Shown: in pieces, positions 49,915 to 58,731 of the stretch | How the letters are laid out: every line of letters starts with the position of its first letter | Position numbering within the stretch: position 1 is the first letter of the stretch | From: PALSA-270 sp963770245 | GTDB taxonomy: Bacteria > Acidobacteriota > Terriglobia > Terriglobales > Acidobacteriaceae | DNA length: 64,000 nucleotides | Direction: 5' to 3' | NCBI GenBank assembly: GCA_963770245.1 | Contig: CAVYOX010000002.1 | Span: forward strand, 186,001 to 250,000 | Position numbers and translations under genes: made by a program | The notes under the pieces: generated by a model | Told to the model about the DNA's origin: nothing | What the model saw: only the letters and a program-made list of their open reading frames with translations | Database searches by the model: none

Positions 49915-52900
49915 ATGGCCAGGCGGCAGGAAACTCTCCTCTGTAGTAGCGATAATCACTTATTCCCTATCGTCGGTGTCGGTGCCTCGGCCGGTGGCTT
50001 AGAGGCTTTCACACAATTGCTCAAAGCCATAGCGCCGCTGACCGGGATGGCGTATGTACTTGTTCAGCACCTGGACCCGAGCCACGAGAGCGCACTGACT
50101 GAGCTCCTTGCGAAGGCGACCGAGATGCCTGTCAGGCAAGTAATTGATGCCAAGCCGGTAGAACCTAATCATGTGTATGTTATTCCGCCGAACGTGGACA
50201 TGATCATTTCAAAAGGAATATTGCGGCTAACAACCCGTACCGAGACCTGTGGCTACCACATGCCAATCGATCGTTTCTTACGCTCACTCGCGGAGGACCA
50301 GCAGAGCAATGCGATTGGGGTAATTCTTTCCGGAACTGCTTCTGACGGTACGTTGGGGTTAGCAGCGATCAAGGCAGAGGGGGGGATTACCTTCGCCCAG
50401 GATGAACAATCGGCCAAATTCGATGGCATGCCGAAGAGCGCCATTGCTGCCGGCTGCGTGGATTTCGTTCTTCCCCCTGACGCAATTGGCAGGGAACTGG
50501 CGAGGATTCGTGCCCATCCGTATCTGACTCCTTCTTCGTCCTCAAGAATGGCTGAATTAGTGCCCGACGGCGATCCCGAACTAAGGAACATTCTTCATTT
50601 GCTACGGACGGCAAACGAAGTTGATTTTTCCGATTACAAGCCCGCCACCGTTAAGCGGCGCATTCTACGCCGCATGGCTTTGCACCAGATCGGGAAGTTG
50701 AAAGAGTACACCCAGTTTCTTCGGCACCATCCGGCCGAAGTGGAGGCACTGCACGAGGACCTCCTCATCAAGGTGACCAGCTTCTTCCGCGACTCCGCTG
50801 CTTTTGAAGCGCTAAAGACCGAGGTGTTTCCTGGCATTCTAAAGCACAGATCACCCCAGGAGCCCCTCAGAGTTTGGGTGCCAGGGTGTTCAACGGGCGA
50901 AGAAACCTACTCGCAAGCAATTGCACTGCTCGAGTTCTTGGGCGATAGAAATCGTGATATTCCTGTCCAGCTTTTTGGCACGGACCTCAGCCAGAGAAGC
51001 ATCGAGAAAGCCCGCGCAGGGACCTACCCGGAGAGTATTACGGCCGATGTCTCGCCGGAACGGCTGCGGCGCTTTTTCGCCAAAGTGGAAGGTGGCTATC
51101 GAATCAACAAAACGATCCGTGATCGGTGTGTTTTCGCTAGGCAGAACCTTCTCCAAGATCCACCTTTTTCTCGGATCGACGTTATCAGTTGCCGCAACGT
51201 ACTGATCTACCTGGGGCCGCTTTTGCAGACAAGGATCATGCCTATCTTTCATTATGCCCTGAAGCCAAGAGGATTTCTAATGTTGGGGGGGGCAGAAGGC
51301 ATCCTTCGCACGGCCTCGGATTTTTTTGAGTTGATGGACAGGAAGCACAAGATTTATTGCCGAAAGCCTACCTCATCCCGGCTGCAATTCGACTTCGCCG
51401 CTAGCCAGTACCCGACCGAAGCAGCAATCCCTGCGAGCGACAAGGAAACACCGCAGCGCGAGGGTGTGGTGCGCCTCTTGGACTTACGCAAGGAGACCGA
51501 TCGCATCCTCTTAACCAAATACTCTCCCGTCGCTGTCGTGATCAATGGCGATATGGAAATCCTTGAATCCCGTGGACACGTGGGCCTTTATCTTGAGCTC
51601 GCGCCCGGCAGAGCCAGCTTCAACGTTTTAAAGATGGCTCGAGAAGGATTACTGTTCGATCTGCAAGCTGCGATCAGTAAAGCAAAGACGGAGAAGGAGG
51701 GAGTTCCGGTCCGAAGGGAAAATGTACCGGTCGAGCGCGACGGTGAACTCAAGGATGTTAATCTTGAGGTAACCCCTTTCAAGGTCGCTTCCAACGAAGA
51801 ACGCCATTTCTTGATCGTGTTCGAGGATGCGGCATCTGCGGGTAGAGCTGAGTCCGCGGGAACCATCGCCGGACAGGCAAGACCTATCAAAGAAGCAGAG
51901 GAAAAACGCAGCGATCGCCAAATCAGCCACTTGAAGCAGGAGCTGGTTGCCACCAAACGGTATCTGCACTCCCTTGTCGAGGAAAAAGAAGCCAGCAACG
52001 AGGAACTCCAAGCCGCCAATGAGGAGATTCTGTCGAGCAACGAAGAGTTGCAGAGCACCAACGAGGAGCTGCAAACTGCCAAAGAAGAGCTCGAGTCAAC
52101 CAACGAAGAATTACATACTGTCAACGAGGAACTACATAATCGAAATTTCGAATTGACAGACGTCAACACGGACTTGGTCAATCTGCTCAGCAGCGTCAAT
52201 ATTGCGATGGTTATGTTGGGACGCGATCTGCGAATTCGGCGTGTTAGCCCTCTTGGCGGTCAGCCGTTCGGTTTGATCCCGTCAGACGTGGGACGACCGA
52301 TCACTAACATCAAGCCAAATATTGATGCACCCGACCTGGAGCAGATGGTTTTGGAGGTGATGAACACGGTAACCGTGAAAGAGCGCGAGGTTCAGGATCC
52401 GGAGGGGCATTGGTATCTGCTTCGTATTCTGCCGTATAGGACTTTGGAGAACACAATCGAGGGCGCCGTCCTAACGCTAGTCGACATAAATGATCTCAAA
52501 AACAACCTGGAGGAAATCAAACGATCTCACGATAACCTCGCGCAGGAGCGGGCGAAATTAGAGGAGGTGCTTCGGCAAATGCCCTGTGGGGTCATGATCG
52601 CCGAAGCCCCAACAGGAAGGCTTATCCTCGCCAACAAACAGGTGGAAGAGATCCTGCGTCACCCATTCCTTCATGCCGCGAACATTGAGGAATACACTCG
52701 ACATAAGGCTTTCCATCTCAATAAGGAGCCCTTCAAACCTGCAGAGTGGCCACTCGCACGTTCTCTCACCAGAGGCGAAGTGGTCAGAGATCAAGAAATT
52801 GAGTACGTCCGCGGGGACGGCACCCCGGTTTTCTTAAGTGTGAGCTCAGCCCCAATCCTTGACCGGGATGGTCGTGTGATCGCGGCGGTGGTTACTTTGT

Positions 52901-53679
52901 TTGATCTTACCCATCGCAAAGGAACCGAAGAAGTACTGCGCTCCACAGAAAAGTTGGCTGCTACAGGACGTCTGGCAGCTGCCTTTGGCCACGAGATCAA
53001 CAACCCGCTAGAGAAGCTGGGTGGCGCGTTGCATCTGCTCGGTCAAAGCACCCACCTGGGAGAAGCAGAGCGCCGACATTTGGCCGCGGCGCATGCCGAA
53101 CTGGAGTGCCTGACGCACCTAACTGCAAGTCTGTTGGGCTTGTACCGCTACTCACTTTCACCAACAGACGTCAAGATCTGCGAGGTACTCGATAGAGTGC
53201 TGACGCTTTACAGCCCAACCATTAGGTCTGGCAAATTTAACATCGAGAAGCGGTACGACTCGAAGCACGTGATTCGCGGCGTTCCCAGCGAGATAACCCA
53301 GGTATTCTCCAATCTGGTGGTGAATGCCTTGGAAGCCTTGCCTCCGGAAGGAGCGCTCAAGGTGCACGTTTTGTCTTCTCGAGATTGGAGAAGTCCGACA
53401 AGGCGCGGCGTCCGTGTTTTCATTGCCGACAACGGACCCGGGATTTCTGGTGAGAATCGACGAAGAATGTTTGAGCCATTCTTCACCACAAAAGGTGAAA
53501 AGGGCACTGGTCTTGGTCTGTGGGTCACAAGTGGGATTGTCGATAAACATGGAGGCTGGATCCGGATGCGCAGCAGCACACAGCCTGGGCGAAGCGGGAC
53601 CTGTTTCGCCGTTTTTTTCCCGGACCAGAACGTTTCGACGATGGGTCATGCTACTGTCACGTTAGATAGGAGCGCGTGA
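49915..53679 (+). CDS. Hybrid CheB-CheR-PAS sensor histidine kinase
   Basis: A 1254-residue single-chain chemoreceptor-modification/kinase protein. Order: CheB methylesterase (~18-200; VGASAGGLEAF, VQHLDPSHES, SGTASDGTLGL supply Ser, His, Asp); CheR N-terminal and SAM domains (~215-480; WVPGCSTGEETYS, CRNVLIYLG); a linker; a long coiled coil (~665-745) made of repeats such as SNEELQSTNEELQTAKEEL; two PAS-like domains (~750-1010); HisKA with His in GHEINNPLEKLG; and HATPase (NLVVNALEALPPEG, DNGPGISG, GTGLGLWV). No membrane segment. It lacks a receiver, so its partner regulator lies elsewhere. Good GCAGGAG before ATG. Confidence 0.94.
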   Translation: MARRQETLLCSSDNHLFPIVGVGASAGGLEAFTQLLKAIAPLTGMAYVLVQHLDPSHESALTELLAKATEMPVRQVIDAKPVEPNHVYVIPPNVDMIISKGILRLTTRTETCGYHMPIDRFLRSLAEDQQSNAIGVILSGTASDGTLGLAAIKAEGGITFAQDEQSAKFDGMPKSAIAAGCVDFVLPPDAIGRELARIRAHPYLTPSSSSRMAELVPDGDPELRNILHLLRTANEVDFSDYKPATVKRRILRRMALHQIGKLKEYTQFLRHHPAEVEALHEDLLIKVTSFFRDSAAFEALKTEVFPGILKHRSPQEPLRVWVPGCSTGEETYSQAIALLEFLGDRNRDIPVQLFGTDLSQRSIEKARAGTYPESITADVSPERLRRFFAKVEGGYRINKTIRDRCVFARQNLLQDPPFSRIDVISCRNVLIYLGPLLQTRIMPIFHYALKPRGFLMLGGAEGILRTASDFFELMDRKHKIYCRKPTSSRLQFDFAASQYPTEAAIPASDKETPQREGVVRLLDLRKETDRILLTKYSPVAVVINGDMEILESRGHVGLYLELAPGRASFNVLKMAREGLLFDLQAAISKAKTEKEGVPVRRENVPVERDGELKDVNLEVTPFKVASNEERHFLIVFEDAASAGRAESAGTIAGQARPIKEAEEKRSDRQISHLKQELVATKRYLHSLVEEKEASNEELQAANEEILSSNEELQSTNEELQTAKEELESTNEELHTVNEELHNRNFELTDVNTDLVNLLSSVNIAMVMLGRDLRIRRVSPLGGQPFGLIPSDVGRPITNIKPNIDAPDLEQMVLEVMNTVTVKEREVQDPEGHWYLLRILPYRTLENTIEGAVLTLVDINDLKNNLEEIKRSHDNLAQERAKLEEVLRQMPCGVMIAEAPTGRLILANKQVEEILRHPFLHAANIEEYTRHKAFHLNKEPFKPAEWPLARSLTRGEVVRDQEIEYVRGDGTPVFLSVSSAPILDRDGRVIAAVVTLFDLTHRKGTEEVLRSTEKLAATGRLAAAFGHEINNPLEKLGGALHLLGQSTHLGEAERRHLAAAHAELECLTHLTASLLGLYRYSLSPTDVKICEVLDRVLTLYSPTIRSGKFNIEKRYDSKHVIRGVPSEITQVFSNLVVNALEALPPEGALKVHVLSSRDWRSPTRRGVRVFIADNGPGISGENRRRMFEPFFTTKGEKGTGLGLWVTSGIVDKHGGWIRMRSSTQPGRSGTCFAVFFPDQNVSTMGHATVTLDRSA

Positions 53680-53785
53680 CATTTGATCCCCGTCGCGTGC
53701 CCCCCGATCGCAACGGAAGTCTGACTAGAAAGCCCCAAAAAACCGACGCATGTAGAAGATCTCCTCATGCTCGGAAAAAACGACG

Positions 53786-53881
53786 ATGGTCTTCGGCTGG
53801 CGCGTCTACGGCCTGGGCGTGATGGCGCTGGGCATGACCTGCCTGGCGTTTGGGGACTTCGACCCGGGGCCAGCGGGGTAG
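53786..53881 (+). pseudogene. Truncated DoxX-like membrane protein start
   Basis: A 31-residue frame MVFGWRVYGLGVMALGMTCL followed by AFGDFDPG then stop. It resembles the first helix of a DoxX/DUF-type membrane protein that normally continues for about 100 more residues. Only this fragment is present. The surrounding 53680-53922 contains nothing else recognisable. Confidence 0.55.
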
Positions 53882-53922
53882 AATCTTGCCTAACAAGCCA
53901 ACCCTAGAGAAAGGTCACTCGC

Positions 53923-54618
53923 ATGGGCGTTGATGAAACGGTAGGGAATCGAGTCTCAGCGTATCGAGGGCAGGCGTATCGGTGGGGCGGCATTGCCGCT
54001 TTCATCATCGCGCTCGGCTACGTCGCCATCATCCCGCTGTTCGCGCACGTCGGAGTTCCGCCAACGGGCGGCGAAGCATTTTTCAAATACCTGCCCGGCA
54101 AAACCACGATCTGGTGGTGGATTCTCGGCCTCTCCGTCTTTACCGATCTGCTCTACATTCCGCTAGCGCTTGCCCTCTACATCGCATTAAAGCCGGCCAA
54201 CAAGTATCTGATGGCGCTGGCGGCCATCTTCATGGGAATGTTCGTCATTCTCGATCTCGCCATGACCCAGGGACATTACGCTTCCATCCTGGCTCTCTTC
54301 CACAACTACTCCCTGGCTGCCGACGACGTGCATCGCGCCGCATATCTCGCCGCCGCCGAATATGCCGCCGCCGTGCTCGCGACCCCTATGGAAATTGTCT
54401 ACGCGATCGCGATCCCCTCAACCGGAACCCTATTGGCCGGCATCGTAATGCTGAAGTCGCAATTCGGCAAGGTTGCGGCCTATCTGGCGTTGATCACCGG
54501 TGTTCTCGGCATCCTTGCGCTCACCGGCTGGTTCCCCGTAATCATGGGCAACGCGCTCTTCGCTACGGTCTGGTTTTTCGTCGTGGGGTACAAGCTCATC
54601 CGGCTCGCACGCGAATAA
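53923..54618 (+). CDS. DUF4386-like integral membrane protein
   Basis: A 231-residue protein with about six hydrophobic segments (WGGIAAFIIALGYVAIIPLF, WWWILGLSVFTDLLYIPLALALY, LMALAAIFMGMFVILDLA and three more). The overall pattern, including DLAMTQGHYASI and EYAAAVLATPMEIVYAI, resembles DUF4386 membrane proteins. Function unknown. Starts ATG 53923 with GAGAAAGG upstream. Confidence 0.72.
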   Translation: MGVDETVGNRVSAYRGQAYRWGGIAAFIIALGYVAIIPLFAHVGVPPTGGEAFFKYLPGKTTIWWWILGLSVFTDLLYIPLALALYIALKPANKYLMALAAIFMGMFVILDLAMTQGHYASILALFHNYSLAADDVHRAAYLAAAEYAAAVLATPMEIVYAIAIPSTGTLLAGIVMLKSQFGKVAAYLALITGVLGILALTGWFPVIMGNALFATVWFFVVGYKLIRLARE

Positions 54619-54767
54619 CCCGCGACACCCCAAACCCGCCTGATGCGGTCTACGAGTTCGGCCTGCCTGAATGCGGGTCCGACAGAAACCTAATCGCCCC
54701 GGCAACGTCTTCATTCCAGACGCAAGTGTTCAAAAGGCGGCAATTCCCCATCTATTTCCCGTGCAAG

Positions 54768-55202
54768 CTATTTACACTTCTCGTCGTAGCAGACTAGCTC
54801 CACTTGATTGCCCTCCGGATCGGCCACATAAAGCGAGCGCCAGTGCATCCATGCGTGCTCGGCGGTTTCGACTTGGAGTCCCAACGCTTCCAGTCTCTTC
54901 TTTTCATCTGCGAAATCGGCAAGAGGTATCTCGAAGGCGATGTGGTCGATGGTGGATGTTGCCGCGTCCGTGCCGCGATAGCCGGGGGTCTGTGAGCGGT
55001 CGAACAAGGCGAGCACTTGGGTGTGACCGCCGTAGCCCTCCGCAATCTTGAAAAACGCGCAGCTTGAATCTCTGGCCATCAGCGGCAAGCCGATGACCTC
55101 CTCGTAGAACTTCTGCATGGCGTCCAGATTGTCAACGCGAAATGCGATCTCGCCGAGGCCGCGCACCGACGTGCGCTTCTCGTTCGCAGTTAATGCTGCC
55201 AT
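54768..55202 (-). CDS. VOC family (glyoxalase-like) protein
   Basis: A 144-residue vicinal-oxygen-chelate protein: GLGEIAFRVDNLDAMQKFYEEVIGLPL is the first beta-alpha-beta module, and HIAFEIPLADFADEKKRLEALG with WRSLYVADPEGNQVELV the second. Likely metal ligands are His in DHIAFE and Glu in QVELV. Substrate unknown. GGGAGG precedes ATG 55202. Confidence 0.88.
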   Translation of the reverse strand: MAALTANEKRTSVRGLGEIAFRVDNLDAMQKFYEEVIGLPLMARDSSCAFFKIAEGYGGHTQVLALFDRSQTPGYRGTDAATSTIDHIAFEIPLADFADEKKRLEALGLQVETAEHAWMHWRSLYVADPEGNQVELVCYDEKCK

Positions 55203-55280
55203 GATCGACCTCCCGGCTTAGAAAGCATCGCAAGCAGGCTTGTCATCTGCCTCAAGCCCCTCCCGCACATGCCGTGTGCC

Positions 55281-55575
55281 CTACCAGATCCCCAGACTCA
55301 TCGGCCACGGATGTGGCAGCAGCAGGAACATCAAGAGTGCCCCCGCAGCGCCATATTCTTCGTGAAGTTGATCATGTCGATCTGCTTCATTTGCGCGTCG
55401 TCCACCTTCCAGTAGGCGTGCATCTGGAACGACACGCCCAATAGGAAGACAATTAGCAAAATGATCCCGACCACAGGATAGACGCCCAGCAACATGCTGA
55501 GACCACCCAGCAGCAGGATGACTCCGGTTCCTGCCACCGCCAGCTTGGGAGAAAAAGGCACCCCGTATCCCGATA
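55281..55575 (-). pseudogene. DoxX-family membrane protein remnant
   Basis: Two frames of a DoxX gene remain: GVPFSPKLAVAGTGVILLLGGLSMLLG through INFTKNMALRG, then after a shift near 55345 GALLMFLLLPHPWPMSLGIW and stop. The first helix is missing; the frame starts immediately after the PagL-like gene ends. Confidence 0.75.
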
Positions 55576-56559
55576 CTACTCAGAGTGTCGTGGATGCCTG
55601 CGCAACTGGATGTCGATCCCAACCATCGGCCCGTAGACATTGATGCCATAGTTCCGCACGCCCCAGTTCGGCTTGCCGTTGCTTTCGGATAAATCGAGAT
55701 TTGATATATGCATGAAATTCATGCCGGCCGAAATTGCGTAGCGAGGATTGAAGTTATATCGCACTCCACTGCCCATGTTGATAGTAAAAGTGATGTCCTG
55801 TCCTTGCGCATATGGCACCCCTTCGGGTCCCTTAGCGTCGATGCGCCCGACGCCGAGGCGTACATCAAAGTAGGGCGCGATCCTGCTGTTACGCGGGACA
55901 AAATTACGTCGAATCCCCATGATGTAAGAGAAATAGCGGGTCTCTGGTCCCCGCGGAATCGCGGTCACGGACCCGGTGAACGTAAGATCGAAATTTCCGC
56001 GTAGGATCACAGGACCCCATGGGCCGCCCATATGCCATCGGAGAGAAGCAAAGATGGGTACCAGCGTGTATTTAAGGGGGTAGGTGTTGTAGGCATCGCC
56101 TACGAAAATGTCGAGAGGAAAGGGGATATTGATGGGATGCCATCCCCCGTCCAAGGAGAATTCGAGTTTGTTTCTGTAATAGATGTCCTCGTTGAAGTCA
56201 GCCGGTTTGGAGACCAGCAATCTTTCAATCGACGCTGGGTTCTTTGAATCTTCTCCAGGCATGTTCCCCAGCGTCGCCCGGGACTCCTCGAGGGATGCGT
56301 CCGGCTGCGGCAAGCGTTCCGAGGCGGAGAACGAGCATTCCCAAGGCGTCGGCGTCGCAGCATGGTCGGCAAAGTATTCGAAAGGGACAAAAGTTGGCAC
56401 GGCGAGAATCTGATTTTCGCCAACTAGACGGATCGTCTCTTGGCCCGGTTGGTTGGCATGATCAACGGAGACAGCGCCGGACTGGGGAAACGCGGAAAGC
56501 GCACAGAGGAGCGGAGCCAAACTAAGGAGTCTTCGCTGGTGATCGAAGTCACGGCTCAT
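55576..56559 (-). CDS. PagL-like lipid A 3-O-deacylase / acyloxyacyl hydrolase family
   Basis: A 327-residue outer-membrane-type protein. A signal peptide (about 1-28) is followed by a ~90-residue extension, then beta-strand-rich sequence: KLEFSLDGGWHPINIPF, YTLVPIFASLRWHM, FDVRLGVGRID and the PagL-type motif INFMHISN-like NFMHISNLDLSESNGKPNWGVRNYGINVYGPMVGI, with the His and Ser expected for catalysis. PagL removes an acyl chain from lipid A. The N-terminal extension is unusual for PagL. ATG overlaps the CsbD stop (TGATG). Confidence 0.78.
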   Translation of the reverse strand: MSRDFDHQRRLLSLAPLLCALSAFPQSGAVSVDHANQPGQETIRLVGENQILAVPTFVPFEYFADHAATPTPWECSFSASERLPQPDASLEESRATLGNMPGEDSKNPASIERLLVSKPADFNEDIYYRNKLEFSLDGGWHPINIPFPLDIFVGDAYNTYPLKYTLVPIFASLRWHMGGPWGPVILRGNFDLTFTGSVTAIPRGPETRYFSYIMGIRRNFVPRNSRIAPYFDVRLGVGRIDAKGPEGVPYAQGQDITFTINMGSGVRYNFNPRYAISAGMNFMHISNLDLSESNGKPNWGVRNYGINVYGPMVGIDIQLRRHPRHSE

Positions 56560-56861
56560 CAGGCTGAATGGCGCTCCTTGAATTCGGCGATCTTCTCGTT
56601 GGCCTTTTCCTTGGCGTTTTGCACTGACTGACTGATCTTGTTCCGCCTCTCGTGTGCCTTGTCGGTTGCGACGTTCTTGTGCGACTCGTGCACTTCTTTA
56701 GCAGCGTCTTTAGCGTTGCCCCAAGTCTCCTTTGCTGCACCTTGGGCTTGATCCACAACTCCCTGATTGGCTAGTGTTTCGTTGCCGAAAGTTTCTCCGA
56801 CGCTTTGCTTCACCTTTCCTACAGCCTGCTCAACCCTGCCAGACACTTGATCCTTATTCAC
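56559..56861 (-). CDS. CsbD family stress protein
   Basis: A 100-residue hydrophilic, helix-forming protein beginning MNKDQVSGRVEQAVGKVKQS, the CsbD signature, followed by an Ala/Lys/Glu-rich tail (KDAAKEVHESHKNVATDKAHERRNK). The GTG at 56861 has AAGGAG 8 nt upstream and is a better start than the further upstream frame. Its stop overlaps the PagL-like gene, so they are probably co-expressed in envelope stress. Confidence 0.88.
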   Translation of the reverse strand: MNKDQVSGRVEQAVGKVKQSVGETFGNETLANQGVVDQAQGAAKETWGNAKDAAKEVHESHKNVATDKAHERRNKISQSVQNAKEKANEKIAEFKERHSA

Positions 56862-57110
56862 TGGTATTCTCCTTAGTCGCCGCAAATGCGGCCTTCTTTT
56901 GTGCGTGAAATGTGGAAACCATCTTAGTGAGTACTTGGCACAGGGGGGCAAGGGTCTCTGTGGCAGGCCCACTCTAGTCTCGAAGCCGCCGTCAAGAATG
57001 GTCACTATTGCACAGACGTTCCAGGAGGTCTCATATTTGTTGTTGTTGGGGGAGCGACCGGGCTAACGATCCACAACGCTTTGTTCTGGCATGACAACGC
57101 CGACTGTGTG

Positions 57111-57886
57111 CTATTGAAGTTCCGCGTAGACGCTCTTGACGAATCCGGCGGCATTGGTGTTAGGCCAGTCGGGATGCTGCGTTTTGAGATCGGCGCTGAC
57201 TTGTTTCCCGGCGTCATCGGACGAGATGCCTTGGCGCTCGAGCCCGAGCGCTCGCGTACGGATTTCGGAGATCAGGTTCAGTTCCGCCGCCACGAGCGAA
57301 CCATCGCCAGGAGCGCTATGGTCGGGCAAGACATGTGCGGCGTTGAGGGCGGCTACCTTGTCCAGCACGGCAAGCCAGCTCGCAGGTGTGCCGCCGTCGC
57401 CGAAGATGTTCGGCATGGTCTTGTTCTGCACCACGTCGCCCGAGATCAACGTACAACGCCCGCCAGCAGCTCTTTATTCTGCGGCGAGCGCTGGCTGAAC
57501 ATATCGATCATCTCCTGGCCCTGCTTCTCCATTTCCTGCTGCTGCACCGCGTTCCGGATCAGGATGGTGCCGGGAGGAAAACCGGGCTCACCGGCAGCGT
57601 GCTCCGGATGGAAGTGCGTGGTGGTGAGGAAGAGCTTCGGATTGATGGGCGCGAGTCTTGCGGCCACGCGCGCGACGGTGGCTCCATTCTTCGGGCCCAG
57701 GCCCGTATCGACGACGAGCGTTGCGTGGCTACCGACGACTATGGCGATGTTAGGGAAGCCCATGATCGCCCAGACGTGGTCGGAAATCCTTGTCGTGTTC
57801 TCACTGACCATCGGCTGGCTGATCTGCGCTAATGCACTGGTGGCCCATAGTGCGATCACGGCCAGTAGAGTCAAGAGCGATTTCAT
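57111..57886 (-). pseudogene. Secreted metallo-beta-lactamase-fold hydrolase, internally deleted
   Basis: The N-terminal part (57446-57886) has a signal peptide and VWAIMGFPNIAIVVGSHATLVVDTGLG and TTHFHPEHAAGE, where the usual HxHxDH metal motif is HFHPEH. The C-terminal part (57111-57449, other frame) has TLISGDVVQNKTMPNIFGDGG and HVLPDHSAPGDG. The junction at ~57447 lacks roughly 40 codons and changes frame, so no full enzyme is made. Confidence 0.82.
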
Positions 57887-57904
57887 AGCATCCTCTTTAA
57901 GTAC

Positions 57905-58306
57905 TCAGGCGCGAAGGTCCAGCTCAATTGCGTCGATGAGCGGTACCAGCCACGCCAGGAGAGCTTGATGGGCCGGATGCTGAACATACGAGTCAAGCGA
58001 TGCTTTGTCTTTGAATTGCATGATGCCGCCGAATGTGTAGCCTTTCCCGCGCGGCGAAATATTTGCGCCGACGTGGGTCTGAAGAAGTCCGGGGATGAGT
58101 CCTTGGAAAGCCGCAATTTCTTTCGCGGCTCTGTCCTTTTGAGCTTCCGACGTTCCATCTTTCCATTGAAATGCGAATACATGAAAAACGCTGGCAGGTT
58201 CGGTTTCTGCTCTCGCCAGCTCCGGGAAATCGTGCGACATGAGCGCGGCTGCCCCGGCCGCGATGCTGCCGTCTCGCAACAGCGCGCGACGCGTTGAGTT
58301 CACCAT
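57905..58306 (-). CDS. Tat-exported stress-responsive Dabb (A/B barrel) protein
   Basis: A 133-residue protein with Tat-like signal NSTRRALLRDGSIAAGAAAL and a Dabb ferredoxin-like domain: FHVFAFQWKDGTSEAQKDRAAKEIAAFQGLIPGLLQTHVG followed by FGGIMQFKDKASLDSYVQHPAHQALLAWLVPLID. The closing HxxH-type segment is typical of the dimeric Dabb barrel. Function unknown. Confidence 0.87.
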   Translation of the reverse strand: MVNSTRRALLRDGSIAAGAAALMSHDFPELARAETEPASVFHVFAFQWKDGTSEAQKDRAAKEIAAFQGLIPGLLQTHVGANISPRGKGYTFGGIMQFKDKASLDSYVQHPAHQALLAWLVPLIDAIELDLRA

Positions 58307-58383
58307 CTAGGTTTCCTTCCTCATCACTGGTGAATTGCGAACTTAGGACTTGAGGCCCTAATACTAGACCCACACGGCATCGA

Positions 58384-58602
58384 TCATGTAGCTCCTATTG
58401 GTGATTGCCGAGCTCTCTTCGCGGTATTGGTTTGTGGCGTCAACGATTTTCTTGGGATAGACCATCTTGCCCGCTCTGATATGAGCGTGCCATCGGCTTT
58501 GAGCTTTGGAATCGAGACCGGGTGATCAATCCATTTCTCCTGAACTTTCACTCTCTCGTAGATTTTTGCGGTCTGATTTGCCACGCTACTTGCTCCCCCC
58601 AA
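58384..58602 (-). pseudogene. Possible tyrosine-recombinase N-terminal fragment
   Basis: VANQTAKIYERVKVQEKWID followed by HPVSIPKLKADGTLI resembles the N-terminal end of phage-type integrases (KIYERV...VPKLKPDGT). Then the frame is lost; another frame continues AGKMVYPKKIVDATNQYREE. No core or catalytic region is present. Truncated next to the insertion sequence. Confidence 0.45.
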
Positions 58603-58619
58603 CCCAATACATTAATGCA

Positions 58620-58644
58620 CCGGACATATCATGTGCTAACGACA
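58620..58644 (+). repeat. 25-bp direct repeat, left copy, flanking the insertion sequence
   Basis: The sequence starting CCGGACATATCATGTGCTAA is found identically at 60061-60085, outside both inverted repeats of the insertion sequence. It is too long for an ordinary target duplication. Confidence 0.85.
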
Positions 58645-58674
58645 CTCGAGATCTTTTGGCTCGAGATCTTTTGG
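58645..58674 (+). repeat. 15-bp tandem duplication
   Basis: CTCGAGATCTTTTGG is repeated twice head to tail (58645-58659 and 58660-58674), between the left 25-bp repeat and the left inverted repeat. Confidence 0.85.
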
Positions 58675-58731
58675 CTGTTCTTAGCAAGTCAAAATGTCCG
58701 CTTTTGGTAGCAAGTGAAGTGTCCGGTTGAG

